A stretch of 64,000 bases of DNA, from contig JAVMKO010000006.1 of assembly GCA_032164245.1 (NCBI GenBank), positions 39,458,319 to 39,522,318 on the forward strand, given 5' to 3'. This document shows, piece by piece, positions 13,452 through 26,289 of this stretch. Made by a program: the position numbers and the translations under genes. Within the stretch, counting starts at the first letter, position 1, and each line of letters begins with the position of its first letter. A model generated the notes under the pieces. It was not told the DNA's origin and ran no database searches. It saw only the letters and a list, made by a program, of their open reading frames with translations. Origin of the DNA: Sternotherus odoratus. Lineage: Eukaryota > Chordata > Testudines > Kinosternidae.

Positions 13452-13761
13452 GCATGTGATCACGTGACTAAAGACACTATCCTCGGATATATGCACAATG
13501 GGACTGAATTAAGGTCACACACATGTTCTTAAGTCTAGCATCTTTTAACTTTTGAGTGCTTAACTTTGCAATCTTATCTAATCTTATGTAATTATATTAT
13601 GCATTTTATTTTTATGGAATATGCATTGATGATTCCCAAGAAATAATAATACAATGTATGTGTTACTTTTTCTTTTAGAGTAATAATTTGGAAGCGCAAG
13701 ACATATACCCCTTAGGACTTATCTCTCCCAGATACTTAGACATTCTGTTTATTTTCTGAAG

Positions 13762-13888
13762 GAGAAAAGTAATACAGGGGTGGGGAGGTTACGTGATTTC
13801 TCTAAATCTACTGAGTGAATCAGTATCTGAATTGGAACTCAGGACTGTCATGCCTGGTGGTCTGAACACTATACCACACCTCTATGGG
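13762..13888 (+). repeat. MIR-like repeat
   Basis: GGAGAAAAGTAATACAGGGG .. GAATTGGAACTCAGGACTGTC .. CTGAACACTATACCAC has the order of an old CORE-SINE. Weak match. Confidence 0.4.
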
Positions 13889-14960
13889 GACCAAACCTTA
13901 GCTACTTGTCTAATTTGTCAGGGAGCAAAACAATAATCAGGCCTCCCTATCAGAGAGAGTCAATATTTTCACATATTCATCTGCCAAAATGAAGGATCTC
14001 TGCCATGTTCCCTTCCCCCAAATTGTGGTTCTTTTGGGAAAAGAGGCATAAAGGAGTCATGTGTTAGGTGCTTTAGGAGCACTTTTGACAACCTCTCCAA
14101 AACATCATGTGCGTAATAAAATCCCAGGGAGGATTTACAACAAAGCAGTTAGCGCTGGGTGTGGTGTAGGAAGCTGGATCCAAACCAAGATACTGATTAG
14201 AAGATTGAACGGGTTCCAGCAGATGCTGAAGAAGGGTTCTTGATATAGATTAGCAGGAGAAAGTGTATAATGAGGAAGTCTGGGCAAGGGTTATGCAGAG
14301 GAATCTAAATGAGATTGCCAATGTGAGGATCATGCAATGGCTAAGCCAACTGTGACATGTGGATGAGCAACAGGCTGCCAAAAGAGGAAAAGTGTACCAT
14401 CTCAGCAATCTCTCCGTTAGCACGAGCAAGGGGGTAGACTTGCAAGGGTGACTATGACACAGGCTGTCATCATGCAGAGGAGAAAAGGTTAGGAGTCTGA
14501 GAGGTAGACCACAGAGTAAGCACAACCACAGGAGGTTTAGGCCCAGAAGATGAATGGGTCTTGAATCATGTAGGTCTGCCAGGGCTCTGAGCTGAGACTT
14601 AGAGAAGCAGGGATGGCCTGAATCCCCCTACCGAAGATGCAACATTCCCCGCTTCCTTGATGGGCCAATAGGCCACACAACCCCACAGAGGTGGGCAACT
14701 TTATTGACTCCGGTCACTGGGCCACGCAGCCCTGTAAAGAAGAGCCACTTGAAACTGCTGAGCTCCAGTTCATCTGCAAATTTGACACTATCAGGTCTAG
14801 ACTGAATATTAGCTGTGAATGACTCACCAATTACAAAAGCAGTTTCTCCTCTCTGGGCGTTCACACCTCCTGATCACCTGCTGGAAGTGGGCTTCACCAG
14901 CCCCACTGATTGAATTTACCTTGCTTTCCTGCCTGCATATTTATACCTGCCTCTGGAGAT
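13889..14960. other. Intergenic DNA, nothing firm
   Basis: No supported gene. The segment before 14.96 kb (about 14.55-14.93 kb) has mixed repeat-like text (GCCACACAACCCCACAGAGG) but I cannot assign it. Confidence 0.4.
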
Positions 14961-14964
14961 TCAC

Positions 14965-15061
14965 AACATTCATCTGATGAAGTGGGTCTTAACCCACGAA
15001 AGCTCATGATCCCTAAAATTTGTTAGTCTATAAGGTGCTACAAGACTCTTTGTCACTTTTA
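14965..15061 (+). mobile_element. Penelope-like element end with hammerhead-like core, copy A
   Basis: CTGATGA (14974-14980), a perfect 6-bp stem GTGGGT/ACCCAC (14982-14987 with 14992-14997) closed by CTTA, then GAAA (14998-15001) has the order of a type I hammerhead ribozyme core. It is followed by the family text TTAGTCTATAAGGTGCTACA. Penelope-like retroelements are known to carry minimal hammerheads in their terminal repeats. One extra A sits before the stem and the short helix III is mismatched, so activity is doubtful. Confidence 0.6.
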
Positions 15062-15457
15062 TTAACACTGGCCCTCACAGCCCTATAAGGAAGGGACACC
15101 TATTGACTTGGACCATCAGAACCACTACCCTGAGAATTAGGGCAGTCCAATGGTCTCTGCCCATTAGACCATACTACCCTGCTTTAGAATCAGGGTTACC
15201 AGTATAGAATCTAGCCAGCACCAGCATGTTTTTGACCATACATGACTGACACACTGTGATGAGGTGTATCTACCACATGACACACATTTACATTTATATG
15301 ACATCACTATCATGGGAATTGAACCTGTAACGTCTGCATCTGAACACAGGAGCCTCAAACTGCTTAAGCAAACAGACAAAGCTCCCTTAGCTATGGCTGC
15401 AGCAAGTTCATCAACTTCTTTCTGTGGCCCAGCAACTACCAGAGGAGTACAGAGTGC

Positions 15458-15543
15458 TGATACCAGGCAGCTCCGTGTTTGTGGGAACCAGGGCACAGTT
15501 TGATACCAGTCCGCTCTGTGTTTTTGGGGAACCAGGGCGCAGT
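15458..15543. repeat. Tandem duplication, 43-bp unit
   Basis: TGATACCAG..TCTGTGTTT/CCGTGTTT..GGGAACCAGGGC recurs at 15458 and 15501, two diverged copies. Confidence 0.6.
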
Positions 15544-15569
15544 ATCCAGCCTGCCTGTCTCATGAAAGA

Positions 15570-16500
15570 CACTCCCCGCCCAGTCTCTGTTGGAACCAAA
15601 ACTGATCAGAGAAAAGGTCTGCAGAGAACAATGAAGGGTGTTGGGAGACACACCTGGACCCCTCCTGACAAGGTGACAAGAATAAGACATCTCGATTAGC
15701 ATAAGGAATGGAGAACTGAGACCACTCCCCATGCCTCATCTGCATGAAAGATGGAAAGGAATTAGCATGAAGAATGAAGAAAAGAGAGCCACACTGAACT
15801 CTGGGACCTAAAAAGCAGGGATGCACTGCATTCTGGGAATCCCTGCTCCAAATGCTAATGAACCTACGCCTGTACACACCCAGCTCAGCAATTATCAGAC
15901 CAATTCTAATAATAGATCTTTGATTGCTATCCCAAAATACTGAAGCAACCTGGTTACATTGTGAGCTCCCTGAAGAAAACACCTCCCATAGCCAAGAGTG
16001 ATCAGCTCCTATTGTCTATCCTAAAGAAAACTCTTGAATCCCCAGTATACTCTTAAACAAATCTTTGTTCTCCCTTGAACCTTTGTATTTTCTCTATAAA
16101 ACCCCCTACCTGTGCCCCAATCAGTGTTCTGATGCTAAGATCCAAACTCTGCACCAGTTTCACTCCATCATCACCTAACTGATCGTGCTGGGGGCTCTGC
16201 CAGTCTCCTACCTTCAGGACCCGGAGCGGCTACCATCACCTGGGAACCCCGACTAATTCATGCTGCAGGAGTGGTGAGATCCCCTTTTTTCTCTCTCTCT
16301 CTTTTTCTCTGTTTTCCTTCATGTCTCAGGAATTACCCTTTAATAATGGATGCTATGCTGGTTTAGGCTCTCTTTGTCTGGTTATCATTATTATTCAATA
16401 AATAACCCCTTATGGATGGTGAAGTTGGTTGTTCTCTCTCACTCTCTGAATGTTACTCATTTGTGTTTGTGGCTTCCCCCATTTACTCCTCAGCAACGCT
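15570..16500 (+). mobile_element. LTR-like element, boundaries uncertain
   Basis: A ~0.9-kb block with retroviral-LTR-like control signals in order: TATA motif CTCTATAAAACCCC at about 16092, CT-rich tracts, then TTCAATAAATAACCCC with AATAAA at about 16395. No retroviral coding sequence is next to it, so it would be a solitary LTR. I could not find matching target duplications, so both ends are approximate. Confidence 0.5.
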
Positions 16501-16718
16501 TCTTTTACCTCAGCTAAAAGATCCCTGTGGTGCCCAAAGATACTGTGGGGTTTGCTCATCGAGTTGGTTACTGTAAAAGTGGGATAGGGATGTGTTCAAC
16601 TTGGGGCACATAAGGGGGGGGCAGCTGAGAGTGCTGCTCAACTCAGCCCATTGAGACCAGGAGCACATAAGGGTATCAGCTGGAAAGTGCCGATTGACCC
16701 AGTCCACTCAGGGGGTGG

Positions 16719-16851
<133 letters not shown>

Positions 16852-16859
16852 CGTGCTCA

Positions 16860-18375
16860 TCTAGTTCTAGGGCTGGAGGACCCCAGCCCCGGGGAACCTA
16901 GCAGGATAGCTCCACTGGGAGGGGACTTGCAGAAGGACGGAGTAGAGCTCCATATGAACACAAGTGACAAAAGCAGCACATTAATAGAATTACAGAACTA
17001 CACCCCCCCCCAGAAGAGTAACCCGAATAAATGAGCATACCCCAAAGTAACGGGCACATTTGGTAACAGTGCCACATCAAATGGGTTACATATAGAATAT
17101 GCAGATATATAAAGTGAATGGTGACATATGAGAAAAGAAATCAAGTACTGTACTTAATCTGAATTTCAGGCAGGTAAGTAAATAATGCAGGGAAGACACT
17201 GGAAAGAGGCTTTAAATATGAAATCCAACCAGGAACTCCTGGGCTGGAATTCATTAGCTCTATCCTACATGCAGCTGCATATTGACAGTACTGTATAACT
17301 AAAGATAAAAACAGGTGGCTGTTTCACTAACCAGTGTACATAAAAGGCATTTAATATGAGTAAACAATAGAGGGTGGTACTGATGGAATTAAGACCACCT
17401 AACTCACATCTAATTGGGGATCACACACGTCTTAACCATGAGACCATCCTCTCCTCACAACCATAAAACAAAGTTTCACTTGCAGCCTTGAAATGAATCA
17501 CTCAGTAAAAACAATTAGCAATGGAATGACACTAGACAGCTGCAATTATCTAAATGCCTTCCTAGTAACCATGTGAGAGACTAAATCCTCACAATCAAAT
17601 TTGTTAGTGAATGCTAATGACAAACTAACAACATTTAGTTTCATTTGATTAGGTATAAGAATTCCACTTCAATATGATCATATTACACAGAATGACTTTT
17701 TTAAAAAACCATCACCTGAACCAGAGAAAATTAATTCTAACATTGACAGACCAGCAGAAGAGCCCTGTCCTTTTTGTAATTATTGTTATTCCAGTCTATA
17801 AAAGTTGTGATGAAGCTTGTGTACATGTGACACCTAGTGGAGTGTGAAGGATCCGCCTTGGTAGAACTTGCTTCTAGCTGAGCTAAGTGACCTGCTGTTT
17901 TGCTAAGCTGTCAGGAACTGTGCTAAGTGAACTGAATGAAGCTACTGATGCTGAATTTTAATGTGTGCCCCACAAACGAAGCTATAAGGATGAACATTCA
18001 TAGTCATAAGCTTCTTGGAAAGGCGCTGCAACTCTTAAAAACAGGGAGCAATGATTCATGCCATGCTCTGATCACCTTCACCTGGCAGACCCAGGAACAT
18101 CACAGTGGGACTTGACAGTGGGTAATGTGGCACTGCTGATTCCGCTGCTCTACCTCTCCTAAAGGAAGTAACAGAACTGAGTGGATAGAGCACTGGTATG
18201 GGAGTTGGTGGACTTGAGTTGTATTCCCTGGTCTGTCATAAAGTTCAGTGGAATCTGGATTAGTAAAATTAACCTGTATCACATTTTCCTTATCTTTAAA
18301 TAAGGATGCTAATTCTTACCCACCCTTTGGAAAAGTGCTATGAGAGCTACCCAAAAATGTTATAGAATTGCAGTT
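16860..18375. other. Intergenic DNA, nothing recognised
   Basis: AT-rich non-coding sequence. A homogeneous repeat-free stretch from about 17.5 to 17.8 kb has several ATTA/TAAT cores but nothing firm. Confidence 0.4.
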
Positions 18376-18383
18376 TTCAGGTC

Positions 18384-19331
18384 TGTGGTAGGGTGGCTGC
18401 CCCACCCTTATAAGAGAGTGGGCTAGGGCAGGCCAGAGTGGCTGCATGGACTGAAAACCAATCAAGAAAGGCCTGTGGGAGAGCCAATTGGGGCTGAGCA
18501 GAAGGCGGCCAATCAGGGCCAGGCTTAGCCATATATAAAGGCTGCCCAGCAGAGGAACAGGGCAGTCTCTCCCAGACCTTTGCAGGGGAAAGGAAGGTCT
18601 TCTAAGAGGAGGAGGAGACCAGAACCTAGGACAGCGCAGTGCTGGGCAGGTTTGGGGAAGCAAAGGAGAGCTCCAGCCTGCTTCCTGTCAGGCTGAAGAC
18701 CCTGATGAAAAGGGCCCAGTAGGTGCAAGGGGCCAGAGGGAAAGTGGCCCAGGGACACGGACAGAAGAGAGGGAAGAAAGAGGGCAGAGAGGTTGCTGCT
18801 AGAGGGTCCATGGGTTGGGACCCAGAGTAGGCAGGTGGGCCTGGATCTGCTGTGCCCCCCCCCCCTGTGTGCTGCACCTGACTGTAGGGGAGTGGCTGTG
18901 TCAGACTGCAACCAGCCCCTGATGCGAGGGGCTAGATTATCATCATACAATATCAGGATTGGAAGGGATCTCAGGAGGTCATCTAGTCCAACCCCCTGCT
19001 CAAAGCAGGACCAATCCCCAACTAAATCATCATCATGGTTTGTGATTGGCCCCTGTGGCAGGAACAAGCAGAGAGACAGTTGTTAAGACCACTACCCCCC
19101 AGAAGGGGGTGCAACTGGACTAGGGGGCACGGCCAGAGGGCAGTGACCTGAAGCCGACGGGGAGTGACCTGAAGCAGCTGTCACTGAGCAGGGAGCAACG
19201 TGAGTCCCTTCAAGCAGCAGAGCAGACAACAGGCGAAACACCACTATTGGAGGGCGCTGCATACCTGACAAAGCTAATTCCCGGACTGAACAGCAGGAGG
19301 TGCTGGGGTGGTGAGTCCCAACCCCGTCACA
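18384..19331 (+). mobile_element. Solitary LTR with 5-bp target duplication
   Basis: Starts TGTGGTAGGG and ends CCCCGTCACA (TG..CA) and is flanked by AGGTC on both sides (18379-18383, 19332-19336). A promoter is visible: CCAAT motifs in GCCAATTG (about 18483) and GGCCAATCAGG (about 18508), and a TATA box ATATATAAAG (18531-18540). No gag/pol/env frames are present. A CR1 fragment has inserted at about 18.93-19.05 kb. The long frames on both strands here are not genes. Confidence 0.8.
18931..19046 (-). mobile_element. CR1 LINE 3' end fragment inside the LTR
   Basis: ATACAATATCAGGATTGGAA followed by GGGATCTCAGGAGGTCATC is antisense CR1 3' UTR, inserted into the solitary LTR. Confidence 0.75.
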
Positions 19332-19336
19332 AGGTC

Positions 19337-20390
19337 ATTTGATTTGGTACCTTCCCTGAGCCCTACACTTTAAATTTAAAAATGCATTAATATTCAGCCT
19401 TTAACTAATGCCTCACACCTTCAAAGCCAGCACAAACAGTAACTAGCTACATGAAGATATCTCATGCTTCCCCTAGGTGTGTCAAAAGGAGGCATGGTAA
19501 TCCCCTCACCTTTTATAAGACAATATTTTACCAACCATATGCAAGGAAAGAATTTTTAAAATAAAAGACTTTGTAAACTGTTATACTCGGGCTGTAGTAG
19601 ATGGGTTCAGGCTTCTTCATTCTTGCAAAATAAACGGCAAGAACTAGCAAAGGTCAAAATACTGAGCCACATCATGAGCCACATGCACTGAAGCTTATTG
19701 GACTAGAATGTGTGTGTACAGCACCTTTGGGAGAAGACTCGGTGGAACTCTGGAACCAAGTTGAAGCCCTGTGAATATAATTTCCACGATATAATGTGGT
19801 GATGACACAGGATAAATATCTAGCTAGAACATAATCAAGACAGGGATTTTACTCCATTCATATAATTAATTAGCACTTTGCAAAAAAAATGTAGTGTCCG
19901 GCATCCAGATACCACAGTGATAAGCAAAGAATAAAGGTCAAGTTTAGTCACAAGTGTATTTGATGTGCATTGCTCTTGGTTGAAATAATATTGACTCTTA
20001 AACAAAAGAGGGCGCTCTCTCTGTGTTTGTCTGTTATATTCAAACTAATTTCATGGAATTCTGTTTTTTGTGATTTAGCCTAATTGCTCAGTTTATGTGA
20101 TTCAGCCCCATATAAAACTTTTTTTAGGGAGGAGACAAAAGAAAAAATTCTAGTGGAGTCTTCCCCTTCCCTCCTAGAAAGCTTATCATGCTGAAATCCC
20201 ATCTTTCTGACTAGGTTAAACTCCTTCCAGTGACGATCAATGCTGCTTTTAGCATAGGAGGAAGGGGTGACACCACAAAGCTCTCACCTACTCCAGAGCT
20301 TGAGTGCAATGCTGCTGTACTGTTTACAGATCCAGATGAGCTAGCAAATCCAGGATCAAGTCATGAATGTGAGGTCAGATGTGCTATAGG
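19337..20390. other. Intergenic DNA, nothing recognised
   Basis: AT-rich non-coding DNA without supported features. Confidence 0.45.
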
Positions 20391-20393
20391 ACA

Positions 20394-20586
20394 GTCCATA
20401 GAATCTGAGGGTTGGAAGGGACCCTCAGGAGATCACCTAGTCCAGCCCAGTGCTCAAAGCAGGACCAGTCTCCAATTAAATCATCCAACAGATTTTTGCC
20501 CCATATCCCTAAATGTCCCCCCTGGATTGAGCTCACAACCCTGTATTTAGCAGACCAGTGCACAAACCACTGAGCTATCCCTCCTG
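20394..20586 (-). mobile_element. CR1 LINE 3' end fragment
   Basis: ATAGAATCTGAGGGTTGGAAGG and the following GACCCTCAGGAGATCACCTAG match CR1 3' UTR text in antisense. The distal part, GAGCTCACAACCCTGTATTTAGC, belongs to the same family. Confidence 0.75.
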
Positions 20587-20599
20587 CCAGTTAATATGC

Positions 20600-21555
20600 T
20601 GCCATTAGAATACCTGGCTGCCCATGATTCCATGCACTATAACACTACTGAAGATTAATCTGTTATACATAATCAGATGAACCTGAAGGTTATTAGATTT
20701 TTAATTAGCATTCATTAACACAATTGATCGTGTGGATTTAGTCATTTAAACAGCTAATGGTAGGATATTTGGATAAGTGTTGCTGTCTAGTGATAATTCT
20801 TTAGCTAATTGTTTTTATTGAATGAATTCATTTGTAGAATGCAGGTGAAACTTGTTTGCAGCTGTGGATTCTATAGACATGTTTATGGGCCTTATCCAAC
20901 CCCTAGTTCTTTGATCAGTCTTTGAGAGGAGACATCTTAGCTCTCAGGCTGTTCTTTGGAACAATTTAGGAACTATTTTACCCTCTGCATGATACTCCTC
21001 CACTCTAACATCATTTAATATGTAACAGTAACTCACCCAATTTAGGTAAAATGACTATGGAAACATTAGTCTGGAGAGAGTTGAAGTTCTACAGCTTTGT
21101 TATCAACATCAGAAGTGACCCTGATGAGGACATTCCAGTTATATAACAAAACAACAACTGTTGAAAAGCCAGACAATTCAGAGTTAAGTTTAAAGTTGCG
21201 GGGAGAGGGGGAGTTAATACAAGTATCTGGAAATTCAAAGATGATGTTCCATAAACAAACTGATTTCTGCTCCAATAAAAAGTTATAAATGTCTACGGTT
21301 AACTCCTCTCCTTTCTCTCTAGGCAATAGCGCCTGTCTCGACTATCCAGTCTGTTTCACAGAATGAATGACTCTGTTGCTTGTGGTTCATATTATACAAT
21401 GAATGGGGTCAGGGTAACAAGCTAGTCATATGTGTGTGACTAGCTCTCTAACCCACATTCAGTGATATAATAAATACAGTGATATTCTTAACTCTATACT
21501 GACAGCTGTGGCAGGATAGATCTGAATTTCTTAGGTCTTGGCCATACCATGTATC
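20600..21555. other. Intergenic DNA, AT-rich and repeat-poor
   Basis: At about 20.65-20.85 kb several TAAT/ATTA cores occur in repeat-free DNA, a possible but untested conserved block. No gene is supported. Confidence 0.35.
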
Positions 21556-21559
21556 ATTA

Positions 21560-21910
21560 CAGGAACTCCTCACTTAAGGTTGTAGTTCTGTTCCTGAAAA
21601 ATGTGACTTTAAGCAAAACGATATTAAGTGAATCCAATTTACCCATAAGAATTAATGTAAATGGGGGGGGAGGTTAGGTTCAGGGAATTTTTTTTTCACC
21701 AGACAAAAGACTATATAATATACACACACACACACATACAGTATAAGTTTTAAACAAACAACTTAATACTGGTACACAGCAATGATTATTGTGAAGCTTG
21801 GTTGAGGTGGTGAAGTCAGATGGTGGGATATTTCCCAGGGAATGCCTTACTGCTAAATGATGAACTAGCAATTGGCTGAGCCCTCAGGGGTTAACTCTCA
21901 CACTCTACAA
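21560..21910. mobile_element. Tigger-like (TcMar) element, truncated
   Basis: Starts after a TA with CAGGAACTCCTCACTTAAGG and runs through GCGACTTTAAG-like text, a CA microsatellite and TGATGAACTAGCAATTGGC. The right half is missing or was displaced by the following element. Confidence 0.6.
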
Positions 21911-22169
21911 GGCAGCAGGAAAGGGGGAAGGGGAGGGGATTAGTAGGTTAGGAAGGGCTAGGGGGCTGGAGGAGGAGGGAAGGACAAGTCCAGAAAAACA
22001 AAGAAAAATTTCAGATATGTCAACCTTCTGCTGCTTGGGTAATCCTCTGGGGTTGAGTGTGTGGGTCCCCAGAGCCTCCCTCTTCCCCCATGTTCTTGCA
22101 TGTCTGGATGAGGCAGCTATGGAACGTGGGGAGGAGAGAGGGAGGTTATACAGGGAATGCAGTGACGGC

Positions 22170-24085
22170 CTGTGGTCTTGCCTGTCCCACTGCCTAAGAT
22201 CCACCAGTCAGCGGAGCATGTCAGTTTGCTCTCCATCAGCTTGAGAATGGCATCCTGCCTCCTCTCCTTGCGCACGTCCCGCCTCTCTTCCTGTTCATTG
22301 CTCGCTTTACGGGACTCCGCAACTGTTTGCCTCCACGCGTTCAGCTGGGGCCCTATCAGTGTGGGAGGCCTGCATAAACTCAGTGAACATGTCATCCTGA
22401 GTGCGTTTTTTTCCGCCTTCTAATCTGGGCCAGTCTCTGGGATGGAGTTGATTGGGGGAGGGGGGGGTTGAAACATTTGCACCTGCAGGAGGTGAAAAAG
22501 GGAGGGTAGAATTTTAAGATACATTTCAGAGAACAAAGGGGAGACTCTTTCTCTCAGTGAAACAAGCAATTCATAGCACACAGCACAGGTTCTTTCTGTA
22601 CAAGGTTGCATTTTGCCTTTTAGACTGAAATACCTGCCAGTTTGGTGTGACCAAGGCATCACATGCGGCGGGGCAACAGCATTCAGTTGCAAGCAGCCAT
22701 GGTAAGGGTGTTCTGCTTCTTCCGCATTCATTTCAATGCTTCTGGACTGCTGCGTCCCCCTTTTCCCCATACCAAGCAATGCACGGGGGGGTTCCCATTT
22801 AAAAGGAGGGCCTGGCCTGCAATCTCTCTGGGATGATCGCTTCACACAACCACCCCCACCCCCGCACCCTTTAGGCCCAACGCCGACACCCCTGCGTAAA
22901 AAGACTACCCCACCCCCACTGATCAGGGATGAGCCCTTTAAACTAAACGCTAAGAGCCCAGCACGACTGGGTTCCCCCCCCCCCCCCCCATTCCCACAGT
23001 GTGGCTCTGATCAGGCCTCAGCCAAATGCAAACACCTCAGCGTAAACAGACACCTCTGATTGTTCCCTTAAATTTCCCCTCTTTCAAGGAGGTGCCCATG
23101 AGGGATATCACTCTCGTGAGGCTAACACAGAGAGACAAAGAATGAATGTTGCTTGAATACACCCAAAACCCAGGAGCTTTCGCTGCCCTGCTCTGTGCTG
23201 CAATGATTCCAGACTACTTGCTACTGACCTGGCGGGGTAAAGTGTCCTACCATGCAGGACAGGCTGCCATACCCAGAAACCTACTGCAAAGACTTGCAGA
23301 GAACCTCCAGGAGAGCTTCATGGACATGTCCCTGGAGGATTGTCGTTCAGTCCCCAGACACGCGAACAGACTTTTCCAGTAGCTGTATTGGAGGCGAATG
23401 CATCCCAGGTCTTCAGGGGAAATGCATCATTAAACACTCTTGCTTTTAAACCCTGTATCCTACTTAATAGCTACATTCACCAGAAGTGCCTTCTCTGGCG
23501 TCATGGTCCGGGAGCCCGCCTTGGGAGGGGGTGGAGGGTATTGGGTCCGGGATGACGAACAGTTCCTGGCTGCTGGGGCGAATGGATTCCCCACTTGCTG
23601 CCTGTGCACCGTCCTCCTCCTCCTCTTCATCCTCCAAAAACGCATTGTCCTCACGCTGTACGATTTCTCCCCTTGCAGGTGTCCATGGACAGTGGTGCAG
23701 TAGTGGTGGCATCACCCCCATAATTGCATGCAGCTCATAGTAGAAGCGGCATGTATGGGGATGTGACCCAGAATGCCCATTTGCCTCCCTAGCTTTTTGG
23801 TAGGCTTGCCTGAGCTCCTTGATTTTTCACACGACACTGCTCTGTGTCCCTGGAGTAGCCTCCTTCCATCATGCCCCTGGAGACTTTAGCGTATGTATTT
23901 GCATTTTTTTTTTTTTGGAACGTATTTCTACCATAACAGGTTCATCTCCCCATACTGCGAAGAGATCCAGTACCTCCCGTTTTGACCATGCTGGAGCTCG
24001 TCTGCAAATCCAAGACTGCGTGATCACCTGTAATGGTGGACTCTGCACTGTCACCTGTGCTGATGAGCTCACCACGCTGGCCAAA
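22170..24085 (-). pseudogene. Decayed Myb/SANT-like gene of a PIF-Harbinger element
   Basis: On the - strand a Myb/SANT-like DNA-binding domain starts near 24015: RRAPAWSKREVLDLFAVWGD, then, in a shifted frame, KIKELRQAYQKAR and HTCRFYYELHAIMG. An acidic spacer (LEDEEEEEDGAQAASGES, 23.5-23.65 kb) and a basic C-terminal helix, NAWRQTVAESRKASNE (22.3-22.4 kb), follow in the same order. Such proteins are encoded beside the transposase in PIF-Harbinger elements, and turtle genomes contain many copies. Stops and frameshifts separate the blocks, so it is dead. The element's right end probably lies near 24425 (GTAGACCAGGCCTTA). Confidence 0.7.
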
Positions 24086-24429
24086 CAGGAAATTAAATTC
24101 AAAAGTTCCCGGGGGTTTTCCTGCCTACCTGGCTAAAGCATCAGAGTTGAAAGTGTTGTCCAGAGCAGTCACAATGGAGCATTCTGGGATAGCTCCCGGA
24201 GGTCAATAACGATGAATTGCATCCACAGGACTTCTAAGCCGGAACTGCAGTGTCAATTTTTAGTGCTACTCCCCTTGCCGAGGTGGAGTACAGAAACCAG
24301 CTTTAAGACCCCTTTAAATCGATACAACCAGGTTGGTCATGTGGACAGAATCCATTTTAATTCAAATTAACTCAGCTAATTCTGAAATAATCAGAGATAA
24401 GGTACGGTAGACCAGGCCTTAGCCAGAAT

Positions 24430-26285
24430 AACATAGGAACCATTTTAGTAAACAAGACATACACATCAACACAAGGTGGCGCTATTTGATGTAGCTTTGT
24501 TCAATTTGCTCAACAAAGAGGATGAAATGCAATGCTGACCCACAATATTTTGGCACCCGAGGTGGGGAGCTTAAATGACGCCCCCATATCCCCTTGCTAG
24601 TGTTCCACACACACACACACACCACCAGTGCTCCATTCTTTATTTCATGTAGTGGGCCTGAAGCTATTCTTGTGTATAATCTGGAATAATTCATTTGGAT
24701 TTAGTGGATATGTTCCAGAATTATATTGGTGCAACTGCTGTTATGTCCTCCAGCATCTTCAAACACTGTTCTATCAGAAAGTAAGTTTTAGCCACCATAT
24801 GAGCTGCAACTTTATTTTCACTCATCTTCTTTTTCGTAGGGTTAGAGAAAGGATGGGCCTGAACATGACACTGGATCTGAAACACACCTAGCAGTGAACA
24901 CTTCTGCATAAACCACTTGCTACTGACAATGTTTGTAAGCAGCTGCTGCAATTTAACTGGTACTGAACAGGCCTTCGCTTCAAGAAACTGTGGTTAAAAT
25001 CTGCTCAGAGAAAGTCCTAAGCGCAGTTTCTGAACACTGCTGAACATGGCTTGTCCTGGCCTATACTGACACTAAGTCCTGTTTAGCACCAGTTAGGTAC
25101 CAGGTACCTGTCAGCCACGGGTAGTTTGTATGATTTAAGCACGCTTATATATGTACCCCAGAATTTCAGGGAAGTTTGATTCCAGATCCAAAATATAAAT
25201 GTGCCGAGTCAGTCTCACCTCTTGCTTGGAGCTTCACCTCAATTTCTTCTACTTGCTTCTCCATATTAACCATCCATTTAACGGAGCTGTTCATTTTAGA
25301 TTCTAGTGAAGTGGATTTCCTGCAATGATTCCACAATTTGTATAAAGTCATTGTAATAGCTTCAGAAGACACAGGCTGGGAGAAGCTGGAGAAGTTAGCA
25401 ATACCATACAAAATGGGGGAAAGTCCCTTTTTTATTTTAATTTTTGGCATGTTTTCAGTTCATTTCCCCCTGCCAGGTGCTTCCACTTTCTTTCAGCCAA
25501 AAGGGAGGTTTGTATTGCCAGCTAATGACACTATATTTAACACAAAGTGAGAACTCTGCTGGAAGCTCATCTGCTTCCCTTTGCAGCTGGTTCTTTCCCC
25601 ACCCCCTAAGCTTTGCTTTACAACATGATACACAGACCAATACTCCTTCCACACCTTAATGGACATCATTAATACATTCTGACAAACTAGTGGACGTCAT
25701 ACATTCAAAATAACCCTTACAGACAGTGTAGTATATGGGGAAAGTGAACAGGACCAGCCAGAAATGTTCAGATTTCAATTAGATTGAGCAAAATGAAATG
25801 ATATACGGTTTTACCCTTCAGCTATCTTACATTTATAGGATGCATTTAGTCTTGAGGGATTCCAAAGACACTAAAAATATAACCAACTGAAATACAGACA
25901 ATGTATACGGGTATCTTCACTCCCTGAAATGCAAATCTTCCCTAGGATGGCATATGGCAATTATACAAATACTGTGCAACCATATAGGACTGAAAGTGAA
26001 GGAGAACAGGATATCCAACTGAAACCAGAGAGGTGAATTTAGGTAGGGGAAATGTGACTTATCTAGGTGGAATTTGGCCAAGACAGCTGCATTAGCAACT
26101 TCCTTATTTCTGTGACAATTGCAATGGGGGTTTTAGAGATCACAAAAGGTTAGGACCAAGAGATGGTACTTCTAGCAAAACAGTACCTTCTACCACCATG
26201 CTCAAATGTTACATCAGTCCTGACTCATTAGGATGAATGCCACCTACTAAACCACTCATACCAAAGTATGGTATGCCTGAAGCAC
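24430..26285. other. Intergenic DNA, nothing recognised
   Basis: AT-rich non-coding DNA. No open frame shows a known domain. Confidence 0.4.
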
Positions 26286-26289
26286 CTGG

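Noticed and set aside
18525..19067. 180-codon - frame
   Set aside because: Spans a solitary LTR and a CR1 insertion, so it is non-coding.
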